64,000 nt of DNA, from assembly GCF_013004065.1 (NCBI RefSeq), contig NZ_CP053084.1, forward strand, positions 3,162,001 through 3,226,000, read 5' to 3'. The DNA is from Limnobacter sp. SAORIC-580 (GTDB lineage Bacteria > Pseudomonadota > Gammaproteobacteria > Burkholderiales > Burkholderiaceae_B). Under the pieces are notes generated by a model. That model was not told where the DNA came from and searched no databases. It worked only from the letters and a program-made list of their open reading frames with translations. Shown here in pieces: positions 8,492 to 15,100 of this stretch. Within the stretch, counting starts at the first letter, position 1. The number at the start of each line of letters is the position of its first letter. The translations under genes and the position numbers were made by a program.

Positions 8492-9724
8492 CTAACCCCG
8501 CTGCGCCTTCAACATGGCCTGCTGCGCCCGCCCAGCCATTTCCGTGCTGAACTGGTCAAGAATCCAGTGCAGGGTTTGAATGGTGAGCGCTGTGCCGCTG
8601 ATCGGTGCACGCCCCAGAAAATCAAGCATGGAATTCACAATGGTGAACACATCCTCAGCCAGTAGCTTGCTGGCGTTTGCGGCTTTCACCAGCACTTCTG
8701 AAAGCAGATCTGCCGCTGTAACGGCAAGGCTTAATCCACCCTGCACTGTGACCAGGTAGGCGTATCCCATTGAGCGCAACACCTGCTCTGTCAGCTTGCC
8801 CACCAGGTCGAGCAGCTTGGCATTGAACATGCCACCGCCACCCAGTTTCGCAAACTCTCGGGACAAATCGGTGTATTGCGACAAGCCATGCGGCATCGGA
8901 GAAAAATCGCTCCAACTGCTGCTGTAGGCCATTTTGGAATAACCGCTGTGCAACAGGTGCGCATCAATACCCACCTTTTCGCCATGCCGTATCAATAATT
9001 CAGAAGACCCGCGCGAGGCGTGCATGTAAGGAAACAAGGGCACCATGGGCACTGGGTCGCAGGGGTTGGCAATACGCCTAATTTGCCCCGGTGCAATTTG
9101 CTTGGTGATGTCTTGCGCATAGCTAACAATACCCACACGCGGTGCGCCGATGGTGTACAGGCATACATTGAAACCTGCATCACGCAGCATGCAGGCATTC
9201 AAATTGGCCAATGCCCCGCCCAGGCTATGGCCCATGCAGTGAATGGTACTTGGCCGCTTTGCACCACTTTGCGATACAAAACTGACCAACTGGCTTTGAT
9301 AGCTTTTGAAGGTTTTCAGGAACCCACGGTGAAACACATTGCCGCGTGGGCCAATGCCATAGCCGATGTTTGCGTTGGTTGCCAAATCGAATTTGTTGTA
9401 CTGAAAGTTGGTACCGCGCGTGACAAGAACCAGCTCGTTTGCGCGGCTGCCAGTACCGTGTGCGACGAAACCGAAACCGCTGAGCAGGTCGATGTTGAAG
9501 AGGCCGGATCGGCCAGAAATCATTGTGACATGCTTACCGTATACCTCATCAATATCCAAGAGTTCTTTACCGAGCCTGGCCGCAGCCATGTTCCTAACGC
9601 TTGCAACAGACGCAGTCGGATTCATTTTTCTTGTGTCGCGAAATAAAAAATCTGCCCGGTACACGACATCTGACAAACTGTGAACCAGACTGGGTGGCAA
9701 TAGGAGTTGATTGTGCTGACTCAT
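8492..9724 (-). CDS. Class 3 (fungal-type) lipase, candidate antibacterial phospholipase effector
   Basis: A 410-residue protein with a lipase class 3 domain over roughly residues 60-260. The nucleophile elbow GHSLGG is at about Ser167, the probable catalytic Asp is in NPCDPVP, and a His follows within the next 60 residues (for example HLLHSGY). The C-terminal 130 residues are helical and unlike any domain I recognise. There is no signal peptide. The gene directly upstream (4-bp gap) encodes a small secreted protein of the DUF6795 family. Lipase plus secreted small partner is the layout of type VI secretion phospholipase effector and immunity pairs (Tle/Tli); no secretion genes are in the window, so this role is inference. 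Confidence 0.8.
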   Translation of the reverse strand: MSQHNQLLLPPSLVHSLSDVVYRADFLFRDTRKMNPTASVASVRNMAAARLGKELLDIDEVYGKHVTMISGRSGLFNIDLLSGFGFVAHGTGSRANELVLVTRGTNFQYNKFDLATNANIGYGIGPRGNVFHRGFLKTFKSYQSQLVSFVSQSGAKRPSTIHCMGHSLGGALANLNACMLRDAGFNVCLYTIGAPRVGIVSYAQDITKQIAPGQIRRIANPCDPVPMVPLFPYMHASRGSSELLIRHGEKVGIDAHLLHSGYSKMAYSSSWSDFSPMPHGLSQYTDLSREFAKLGGGGMFNAKLLDLVGKLTEQVLRSMGYAYLVTVQGGLSLAVTAADLLSEVLVKAANASKLLAEDVFTIVNSMLDFLGRAPISGTALTIQTLHWILDQFSTEMAGRAQQAMLKAQRG

Positions 9725-9728
9725 TTAT

Positions 9729-10232
9729 TCAGTTGTCCCCATGCCTCATTTTTCTGACCTTGCAATCCAAACTTGGCAGCACCCCATTGATAAGCTCTCG
9801 CGACGAAAGGTCGCAACTAAACTGAATTTCATCGTAACCAGTTTCAAATTTAGGCTTGTATGAACTTCGGGTCTTCGAATACAAAATAATTTCTTCGTTT
9901 GCTTGGATCAAATAAATCTCTTGGGAAATAACAGGCACATGAAAAAGCTTGGCTAGAAACCCAAACTCTGCTGCACCGCGCACCTCTGGAAACTGAAACT
10001 TGCCGTCCGCCTTCGTGGTGGTTATTTCTGTTCGAGCCTCTTGCTCCATATTCCAGTGAAGAACTCTTTTCACTTTCACTCCAGCCAAAGGTTTACCGTG
10101 ATCAAGTAATTGACCCTCTACCGCAGAGGACAGAACGAGGTTGTCTTGCCACACGGCATGAGCTCCTTGAGAGAAAGAGAGAAGAAAGGTGGCGCAGGCA
10201 GAAAACAGCCATCTACCTAGGTTTGGTCGCAT
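9729..10232 (-). CDS. Secreted DUF6795-like protein, possible immunity partner of the lipase
   Basis: About 167 residues. I prefer the ATG at 10232 because it opens a signal peptide (hydrophobic SACATFLLSFSQGAHA, likely cleaved after AHA); the frame remains open 20 codons further upstream. The mature part has the repeat-like GQLLDHGKPLAGVKVKR segment followed by TTTKADGKFQFPEV, the beta-sandwich pattern of DUF6795 and carboxypeptidase-regulatory-like domains. It is the first gene of a two-gene unit with the lipase, 4 bp apart. A periplasmic partner for a phospholipase suggests immunity, though a chaperone or unrelated role is possible. Confidence 0.6.
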   Translation of the reverse strand: MRPNLGRWLFSACATFLLSFSQGAHAVWQDNLVLSSAVEGQLLDHGKPLAGVKVKRVLHWNMEQEARTEITTTKADGKFQFPEVRGAAEFGFLAKLFHVPVISQEIYLIQANEEIILYSKTRSSYKPKFETGYDEIQFSCDLSSRELINGVLPSLDCKVRKMRHGDN

Positions 10233-10562
10233 ATGGTTGTGATGCGTTTTGATGGAAAGCGAATACACTATCAGACCTGTAAGGCCACTCAAAAAATCAC
10301 TTATTCGGGTAGCTCTAATTGATTAGGCTGTTCAACCTTGCAGTCGATGATCTCGCTGATCTTCCAAATCGAGCCCCTTACTCGCCATCTAGGTGGCGAA
10401 TAACCAAGGTTTATTTTTCATCCTGTTCATGCGATGCTTTGTAAATATCTGAAATAGTTAATTTAATAGGTAATTTAAAGAAATCATGTGCGATGTGCGG
10501 ATAAATGGATATCGCCGTTATTGTTCGATAAATCAAGTTAGGTGTCATCAAAAGTCCCTCAC
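10233..10562. other. Intergenic stretch between the lipase unit and the cassette run
   Basis: No convincing gene is present. The stretch holds the promoter region of the DUF6795/lipase unit, a near-perfect 18-bp palindrome TCGCCATCTAGGTGGCGA at 10382-10399 of unknown role, an AT-rich segment at 10400-10535 unlike its surroundings, and the recombination-core-like GTTAGGT at 10537-10543. No integron integrase gene and no clear attI was recognised here. Confidence 0.5.
10537..10543 (+). other. Integron core-like site GTTAGGT marking the left end of cassette 1
   Basis: GTTAGGT matches the GTTRRRY core at which integron integrase cuts between G and TT. It sits 19 bp before the first cassette gene, which is the spacing expected at a cassette boundary. 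No partner RYYYAAC box was found upstream, so it is either the remnant of a degraded attC or attI, or a genomic secondary site. Confidence 0.5.
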
Positions 10563-11447
10563 ATGGCAGAAGAAGTCCCACTGATTGATGCTTTGCGCGG
10601 TCTCGGTCTCCTTCAGTTGGAGTTCGTTCGCCTGGCGCTACACGTCGCCTCTGAGGGACCAGCCGAGCTTGAGGGAGAGAAACTTGTTTGTTCGCTAAGC
10701 GAACCGAAACGACGAACTTCCACTTTGCTGGCCATGGCCGCAGGGCAGTCCATGAATACTGTTTTGCGCATGGCAAAGCTTCGCGGCATTCCCGTCAGAG
10801 ATGCCTACCCTGTTGCGCGGTCAGCGATAGAGACCTTTGTGAACGCTGCGTACCTTTTGTCTGAAACAGATGAAGTATCCGAGCGAGCAATCCGACATGT
10901 GGACTACGCGACTTGGAAGCACCACAACCGACGGGTGGGTAGTGGCAAATACTCCCTTGAGGTCTCGTCCGACCCAAACGCCAAGCAAACGCTTGCCACA
11001 AAGTTCGCCGAGTTTGAAGGCAAGGGCATGGGAACGTGGTCAGCCTTAGACGTTCCCAGCCGGATCAGGCGCGTCGGTGAGCTCTCAGGGAACCGAGCGG
11101 GCTCACGATTACTCGCGGCTTACGCACTTATCTATGGACTATCGTCAGAGGTCATTCATGGATCGCCGTTTGGTGTTAGCTACTTCTACACAGGTCGTTT
11201 ATCCGGCAATGCGACCATGGAAGATTTCCAAGAAAGTACCGCACGGCAGCTCGAAGAAATTCTCATCGCCGTTCTTCACGCCGCATGTGGCTATATAGCG
11301 GCCTTCTCAGAGGCTCAGAATCTAGCCGCCCTCAGCGCTGCGGAGCAGAAGATTTTTGATCGACTCTTGGACCTCAGCACAAAAGATGCCTCAGCCTTTC
11401 CTGCGCCGTCCCATACAAGTGAAGCAGAGGCAAGAGATGACACCTAA
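10563..11447 (+). CDS. DUF5677-like protein carried on an integron cassette
   Basis: A 294-residue, mostly helical protein without signal peptide. ARSAIETFVNAAYLL at about residues 82-96 and the downstream LSSEVIHGSPF segment resemble the DUF5677 family, whose function is unknown. I chose the ATG at 10563; a GTG at 10542 is in frame but overlaps the cassette boundary. There is no clear ribosome-binding site, as is common for cassette genes. Its TAA stop lies inside the first core box of the attC site, the classic compact arrangement of an integron gene cassette. It may belong to a defence or stress system, but nothing in the sequence proves that. Confidence 0.65.
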   Translation: MAEEVPLIDALRGLGLLQLEFVRLALHVASEGPAELEGEKLVCSLSEPKRRTSTLLAMAAGQSMNTVLRMAKLRGIPVRDAYPVARSAIETFVNAAYLLSETDEVSERAIRHVDYATWKHHNRRVGSGKYSLEVSSDPNAKQTLATKFAEFEGKGMGTWSALDVPSRIRRVGELSGNRAGSRLLAAYALIYGLSSEVIHGSPFGVSYFYTGRLSGNATMEDFQESTARQLEEILIAVLHAACGYIAAFSEAQNLAALSAAEQKIFDRLLDLSTKDASAFPAPSHTSEAEARDDT

Positions 11448-11510
11448 CCCTTCCATCGAGAGGACTCGCCCCGGCAAGCCGGGTCGAGCCTCTCATGTCA
11501 AACGTTAGGC
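11442..11510 (+). repeat. attC recombination site (59-base element) of cassette 1
   Basis: A 69-bp site with outer cores ACCTAAC (11442-11448) and GTTAGGC (11504-11510). Between them is an imperfect hairpin: CAT/ATG, GAGAGG (11458-11463) with CCTCTC (11489-11494), an unpaired A at 11464, CTCG with CGAG (11485-11488), a C/T mismatch, then CCCGGC (11470-11475) with GCCGGG (11478-11483). Cores of the RYYYAAC/GTTRRRY type, an imperfect palindrome and extrahelical bases are the defining marks of attC sites read by integron integrases. The upstream gene stops inside the first core. Confidence 0.88.
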
Positions 11511-11527
11511 ATCACCAAGGATCGCAC

Positions 11528-12280
11528 GTGCTCGCAAACTGGAACATCGACGACCATACTCTCGCACTGTGGCGGCGCTTCGTTGCCGAAAACGAAAACA
11601 AGGACTTGCCTCGGCGTCGCTACGAGTTGAACGTCAGGCGCAACGGGATCGACCTGTCCAAGCAGAACATCTGGCGAGTTCTCGTTGGATGCCAAGTAAC
11701 GACGCAGCAGCGCTCTGGCCCGAACTCTGGAGTTAGCCGCTTTTTGAAGTCTGAGAGTCCCGCACTCGATATCCATAGGTGCCGCGAATCGAAGGATCTG
11801 GCCGACTTTCTGGAGACGGAACTGACGGGTGCGGGTCTGCGACGTGCGCCCACCATTGCGGGCAACTTGACCGAGATTTGGAAGCACCTGGAAGAAGGGG
11901 AGTGGAGGGTCCTTCTCTCCCACCTTGAAACGCTGCGGAGCTACCCGACCAGTCTGAAAGAGAAGGCTGTAGTCGCTTACATGTTGGCAGGCAAGTACCC
12001 GGGCCTTGGTCAGAAGCAATCGCGAAACTTCATCCAGTGGGTCGGCTTGTCACGCTACGAGGTGCCGCTCGATAGCCGGGTTCTGAAGAAGATGCGTGAA
12101 TTCGGTGCTAGTTTCGTTCCTTCTGGCACCGCGCTCACAGACGAAGTCGTGTATTGCTTCGTCCAGCGTTGCGTGCAGCAAGTTGCTCGCGAACTTGACA
12201 TCTACCCCTGCATGCTAGACGCCTGCATATTCGCGAGCTTCGACATCGCGGACGACACAAAGAGCGCCGATGATGCCTAA
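11528..12280 (+). CDS. HhH-GPD superfamily DNA glycosylase-like protein on an integron cassette
   Basis: About 250 residues from the GTG at 11528, which has AAGGA at 11517-11521. An ATG at 11495 is in frame but lies inside the previous cassette's attC, so it cannot belong to the mobile unit. The helix-hairpin-helix segment GKYPGLGQKQSRNF carries Lys at about 163, and VPLDSRV carries Asp at about 182. A Lys/Asp pair spaced about 19 residues is the catalytic arrangement of bifunctional 8-oxoguanine glycosylases of the archaeal Ogg type. The rest is helical, as in that family. The TAA stop sits inside the next core box. A base-excision or modified-base-sensing role is inferred. Confidence 0.68.
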   Translation: MLANWNIDDHTLALWRRFVAENENKDLPRRRYELNVRRNGIDLSKQNIWRVLVGCQVTTQQRSGPNSGVSRFLKSESPALDIHRCRESKDLADFLETELTGAGLRRAPTIAGNLTEIWKHLEEGEWRVLLSHLETLRSYPTSLKEKAVVAYMLAGKYPGLGQKQSRNFIQWVGLSRYEVPLDSRVLKKMREFGASFVPSGTALTDEVVYCFVQRCVQQVARELDIYPCMLDACIFASFDIADDTKSADDA

Positions 12281-12308
12281 CTGGTCGGTCGACTCGGACA
12301 CGTTATGC
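12275..12308 (+). repeat. Short attC-like site between cassettes 2 and 3
   Basis: GCCTAAC (12275-12281) and GTTATGC (12302-12308) are outer cores with one mismatch in their pairing. Only 20 bp lie between them, much less than in a normal attC, and the inner arms pair poorly. The upstream gene stops inside the first core, exactly as in cassette 1. It is probably an internally deleted or degenerate attC, perhaps no longer recombined. Confidence 0.6.
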
Positions 12309-12338
12309 ACCAACAACCCGTTCTACGGAGTAAACGAA

Positions 12339-12947
12339 ATGAGTATGCGATTTTTATATGTCATGGATCCCATGTGTGCCTGGTGTTATGGGTTTCAACC
12401 GGAGTTGGATCGGTTTCTAGAACAATATCCTTCAGCGGAGGTGGACTGGATAATGGGAGGGTTAGCGCCTGATACCAAAGAACCCATGAGCGAAAACCTG
12501 AAAGAGGCTATTTCTTCCTATTGGCATCAAATAGAAAAGGTTTCTCAAGTAACGTTTAATCACAGTTATTGGGAACGGAACACACCTTATCGTTCAACAT
12601 ACCAAGCTTGTAGAGCAGTGATAGCAGCTGAGAAGTTAGCTGCCAGAAGCTCACCAAATATGGCAAAAGCAATTCAATCTGCTTATTACCGTGAGGCCAG
12701 GAACCCGTCTTTAGATGAAACGCTGATTGATTGCGCTGGCACCACAGGGTTGTGCGAGGAGCAGTTTTTAACTGTCCTTCACGCCAAAGAAACTGAACTT
12801 GAGTTTCAAAAACATTTGGCAATTACACGTCATCTTCAAGTTAGTGGGTTTCCCGCCCTCTTTTACATTAACAAAGAGAATCAGGCTTACCCACTAACTC
12901 ACGGTTTTTGCAAAGCTGAAGCGCTTTTTGAACGTTTCAGGGATTGA
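12339..12947 (+). CDS. DsbA-family thioredoxin-like protein (FrnE-like)
   Basis: A 202-residue cytoplasmic thioredoxin-fold protein. The ATG at 12339 is chosen because ACGGAG sits 8 bp upstream. The redox motif CAWC is at residues 13-16, in the MDPMCAWCYGF context typical of FrnE and 2-hydroxychromene isomerase-like DsbA proteins, followed by a helical insertion. The conserved cis-proline region is SGFPALFY near residue 170. It begins just after a cassette boundary, so it looks like a third cassette, but no attC follows it. Its base composition is clearly AT-richer than the neighbouring cassette genes, a sign of separate origin. Confidence 0.8.
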   Translation: MSMRFLYVMDPMCAWCYGFQPELDRFLEQYPSAEVDWIMGGLAPDTKEPMSENLKEAISSYWHQIEKVSQVTFNHSYWERNTPYRSTYQACRAVIAAEKLAARSSPNMAKAIQSAYYREARNPSLDETLIDCAGTTGLCEEQFLTVLHAKETELEFQKHLAITRHLQVSGFPALFYINKENQAYPLTHGFCKAEALFERFRD

Positions 12948-12948
12948 G

Positions 12949-13362
12949 CTATTTGCGTGCGAAAGCAAGAAGTGGCGAGATGTCGCCTTGGTCGGCTGCT
13001 CGCAGGGCGGCCAGATATTCGGCCCGCATTTCGCTCTGGCTCACAAGGGAAGCATGTCCACCGCTGCCCCAAGTAAAAGGTTCCAAGCCCATTTTCTGGA
13101 GTAAAAGATCGGCGATCAAACGGCAGCATCTCCCATTGCCGTTCGGAAACGGGTGGATGAGCACAAGCTGGTGGTGAAATCGTGCTGCCAGCTCATCCAG
13201 AATATCCTGCTTGAGCTGGCGCCGAGCCCACCGGGCACCCTAGATGATATTGAGCTGTTCCCATTCATTGAGCTCACCCTGCGTCGAGATGTGCTTGGGC
13301 TTCAGGCCCTCTTTTTCATCCGGATCAAGCGGGGTCTGCCCGGGCTGGTATGTGAACTCCAT
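12949..13362 (-). pseudogene. Mobile mystery protein B-like Fic-domain gene with an in-frame TAG
   Basis: The frame opens with the ATG at 13362, whose A is shared with the stop of the mmpA-like gene. It runs to TAG at 12949-12951 and is interrupted only by TAG at 13240-13242 (codon 41). Everything on both sides reads as one Fic protein: a QPGQTPLDPDE start, an ELNEWEQLNII segment just before the stop, and the catalytic loop HPFPNGNGRCCR from codon 70 (HxFxxGNGRxxR, with Asn at the usual acidic position). The C-terminus EYLAALRAADQGD is typical of mobile mystery protein B. One C-to-T change (CAG to TAG) would explain the break. Re-initiation at GTG codon 67 could still give a fragment containing the Fic loop. 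Confidence 0.82.
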
Positions 13363-13820
13363 CACCACAACTCGCGCCAGTTGCCGTCAAGCAGCTCTTT
13401 TGCAATCAGCTCTAATTGAGCCTGCTGCGCTTTGGTACCAACGGCTTGATCCTCAAGCGACATGGTATGCGCCACGGGTTGCATATGCCTTCTAGCCACG
13501 GTATTGGCTTGCTCCTTCAGCTTGGCCTCTAGGGGCATTTTCGGCACGAGAACATAGTGCAGTTCGCAGTCGAGTGCAGCGGCAACCTTGCGCAGAGAGG
13601 CTAGCGAGATGCTATCGTCGGCCTCACTTTTCTCTAGCTTATGCACCGTGGAGTTTCTTACATTGAGGCGCTGAGCGAGCGATACAGCAGTCATGCCAAG
13701 AGCCTCCCGAATGGCCTGTATCCAACCGCAGGACGGCCGCGGCGGGAAGGTTTTCTTAAGCAAAGGTTTTAATTGCTTGTCGGCCTGGCGCAATTGCAGC
13801 CAGCGGTAGGACTTGTCCAT
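13362..13820 (-). CDS. Mobile mystery protein A-like XRE-family regulator
   Basis: A 152-residue protein with a helix-turn-helix at about residues 35-95: IREALGMTAVSLAQRL, then VRNSTVHKLEKSE and SLASLRKVAAALDCELHYVLVP. This matches mobile mystery protein A, an XRE/Cro-type protein always paired with the Fic-domain mobile mystery protein B. The pair is known from plasmids and other mobile regions. The stop overlaps the partner's start. It probably represses its own operon and acts as antitoxin or regulator for the Fic partner. Here it appears intact although its partner is broken. Four palindromic sites lie directly upstream. Confidence 0.85.
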   Translation of the reverse strand: MDKSYRWLQLRQADKQLKPLLKKTFPPRPSCGWIQAIREALGMTAVSLAQRLNVRNSTVHKLEKSEADDSISLASLRKVAAALDCELHYVLVPKMPLEAKLKEQANTVARRHMQPVAHTMSLEDQAVGTKAQQAQLELIAKELLDGNWRELW

Positions 13821-13825
13821 AAACT

Positions 13826-13940
13826 TATCCCTGCAGGGCGAGAAATAAGCCTACAGTGTATCCTTACAGGGATAAAAAGAAAACATATTAATATCCCTAC
13901 AGGGCTATTTTTATTAACATCAAATAGCCATATAGGGATA
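13826..13940. promoter_or_regulatory. Phased array of four 16-bp palindromic operators upstream of mmpA
   Basis: Four copies of a TATCCCTACAGGGATA-like palindrome start at 13826, 13859, 13892 and 13925, that is, exactly every 33 bp (about three helical turns). The copies read TATCCCTGCAGGGCGA, TATCCTTACAGGGATA, TATCCCTACAGGGCTA and TAGCCATATAGGGATA. The 17-bp spacers are AT-rich and not conserved. The first copy begins 6 bp before the mmpA start codon. The spacing places all four sites on one face of the DNA, suggesting cooperative binding by the adjacent helix-turn-helix protein. Confidence 0.75.
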
Positions 13941-13980
13941 TTTCTTCGATTGGGAATTTAGCAAAAACTCGATAACCTTC

Positions 13981-14007
13981 CCGCCAATCTGTTCACTAAA
14001 TTGGCGG
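13981..14007 (-). terminator. Hairpin after the redox operon, probable terminator
   Basis: CCGCCAAT (13981-13988) and ATTGGCGG (14000-14007) form a perfect 8-bp stem with an 11-nt loop, 23 bp beyond the stop of the ferredoxin reductase gene. On the minus strand a TTTTT run follows about 13 nt after the stem, further than in a textbook intrinsic terminator. Confidence 0.5.
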
Positions 14008-14030
14008 AGGAAGTAGCCCGCAACCAAAGC

Positions 14031-14810
14031 CTACTTCTCCACAAACGCCCGCTCAATCACATAATCCCCGCGCTCGCCCTGCCTGGGGCTAATCTTTAAG
14101 CCCTTCGCATCCAGCAGTTTGCAGGTGTCTTCCAGCATGCTGGGGCTGCCGCAAATCATGGCGCGGTCGTGTGCAGCGTCCAATGCTGGCAGGCCCAAAT
14201 CTTCAAACAACTTGCCGCTGTGCATCAGGTCGGTCAAGCGGCCGCGGTTGCGGTAGGGTTCGCGGGTTACGGTGGGGTAGTACAGCAAGCGGCCTTGCAC
14301 CAGTTCGCCAATGTATTCCTGCTTGGGCAGTTCTTCGCGAATGTAATCGGAATAGGCCAATTCGCTCACGGTGCGCACGCCGTGTACCAGCACCACTTTG
14401 TCGAATCGCTCGTAGGTGTCGGGGTCGCGAATAATGCTCATGAAGGGCGCAAGGCCGGTACCGGTGGCCAGCAGGTACAGGTTTCGCCCGTCGTTCAAGT
14501 CGTCGATCACCAAGGTGCCCACTGGCTTTTGGCCCACAATCAATTGGTCGCCGGGCTTTAAGTGTTGCAGGCGGGAAGTCAGCGGGCCATCGGGCACTTT
14601 GATGCTCAAAAATTCAAGATGTTCTTCGTAGTTGGCGCTGGCGATGCTGTAAGCGCGCAGCAGCGGTTTGCCTTCGGCTTGTAAACCGATCATCACGAAG
14701 TGCCCGTTGTGAAAACGCAAGCCGGGGCTGCGGGTGGTTTTGAAGCTGAACAGCGATTCGTTCCAGTGGTGCACTTCCAGCACGGTTTCAAATGCCAAAT
14801 TGCTCATCAT
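14031..14810 (-). CDS. fpr: Ferredoxin--NADP reductase
   Basis: A 259-residue flavoprotein of the bacterial Fpr class. The FAD-binding domain has the RAYSIAS motif near residue 55 (RxYS). The NADP domain has LLATGTGLAPFMSI near residue 112 and the AMICGSPSM segment near residue 215. The aromatic residue expected at the C-terminus is replaced by the ending FVEK, as in subclass II reductases that extend past the tyrosine. It moves electrons between NADPH and ferredoxin or flavodoxin. It is the last gene of a ten-gene operon that also encodes two ferredoxins and an AprA-like flavoprotein, so it is probably the NADPH gate of that pathway. It overlaps the DUF971 gene by 4 nt. Confidence 0.92.
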   Translation of the reverse strand: MMSNLAFETVLEVHHWNESLFSFKTTRSPGLRFHNGHFVMIGLQAEGKPLLRAYSIASANYEEHLEFLSIKVPDGPLTSRLQHLKPGDQLIVGQKPVGTLVIDDLNDGRNLYLLATGTGLAPFMSIIRDPDTYERFDKVVLVHGVRTVSELAYSDYIREELPKQEYIGELVQGRLLYYPTVTREPYRNRGRLTDLMHSGKLFEDLGLPALDAAHDRAMICGSPSMLEDTCKLLDAKGLKISPRQGERGDYVIERAFVEK

Positions 14811-15100
14811 GCAACTCCAAGTTCACGCAGGTAGGCCCAGGGGAAAATTCCACGTTCGTGGCCGTCTGCAAATTTAAAGTTCAGGGCGTGTTCGCCCACC
14901 ATTTCAATGCCGGTAATGGCGCTGCCCTGCACCACGGCTTGCCCTGCGCGCTGCGCAGCCACGCATTCTGCACACTTGCAATGTGTACGCAGCAAACTGT
15001 GGGGCAATTCGCTAACCGCGCCGTCGGCCCATTCAATGCGCAACAGTTGCGAGGCGCGTTGGTCTGTAACCGCAACGGGTTGGATTGATGCGCTGTTCAT
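14807..15100 (-). CDS. DUF971 domain protein
   Basis: A 97-residue stand-alone DUF971 (gamma-butyrobetaine hydroxylase-like N-terminal) domain. It shows the RIEWADG-x-SELPHSLLR start and a CKCAEC cysteine cluster near residue 42, then FADGHERGIFPWAYLREL at the end. The related eukaryotic domain binds zinc, and related bacterial proteins have been connected with Fe-S cluster handling. The Cys cluster and the position between the importer ATPase and ferredoxin reductase genes, overlapping both by 4 nt, suggest a metal-related accessory role in the operon's Fe-S enzymes. That role is inference. Confidence 0.82.
   Translation of the reverse strand: MNSASIQPVAVTDQRASQLLRIEWADGAVSELPHSLLRTHCKCAECVAAQRAGQAVVQGSAITGIEMVGEHALNFKFADGHERGIFPWAYLRELGVA

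Noticed and set aside
10411-10545. 45-codon minus-strand frame in the AT-rich stretch left of cassette 1
   Set aside because: No similarity recognised, the start overlaps the cassette boundary, and no ribosome-binding site is evident.
13240-13242. Recoding of the TAG in the Fic gene (pyrrolysine or programmed read-through)
   Set aside because: No recoding signal or pyl genes are visible and the upstream context is ordinary; a simple nonsense mutation explains it.
13826-13940. Regular 33-bp periodicity that could be read as a tiny CRISPR array
   Set aside because: The repeated units are 16-bp palindromes with variable bases, spacers are 17 bp and AT-rich, and no cas genes are present. An operator array fits better.
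13981-14007. Inverted repeat considered as another attC site
   Set aside because: It lacks RYYYAAC/GTTRRRY cores and lies just after the end of the ferredoxin reductase operon, so a terminator is more likely.
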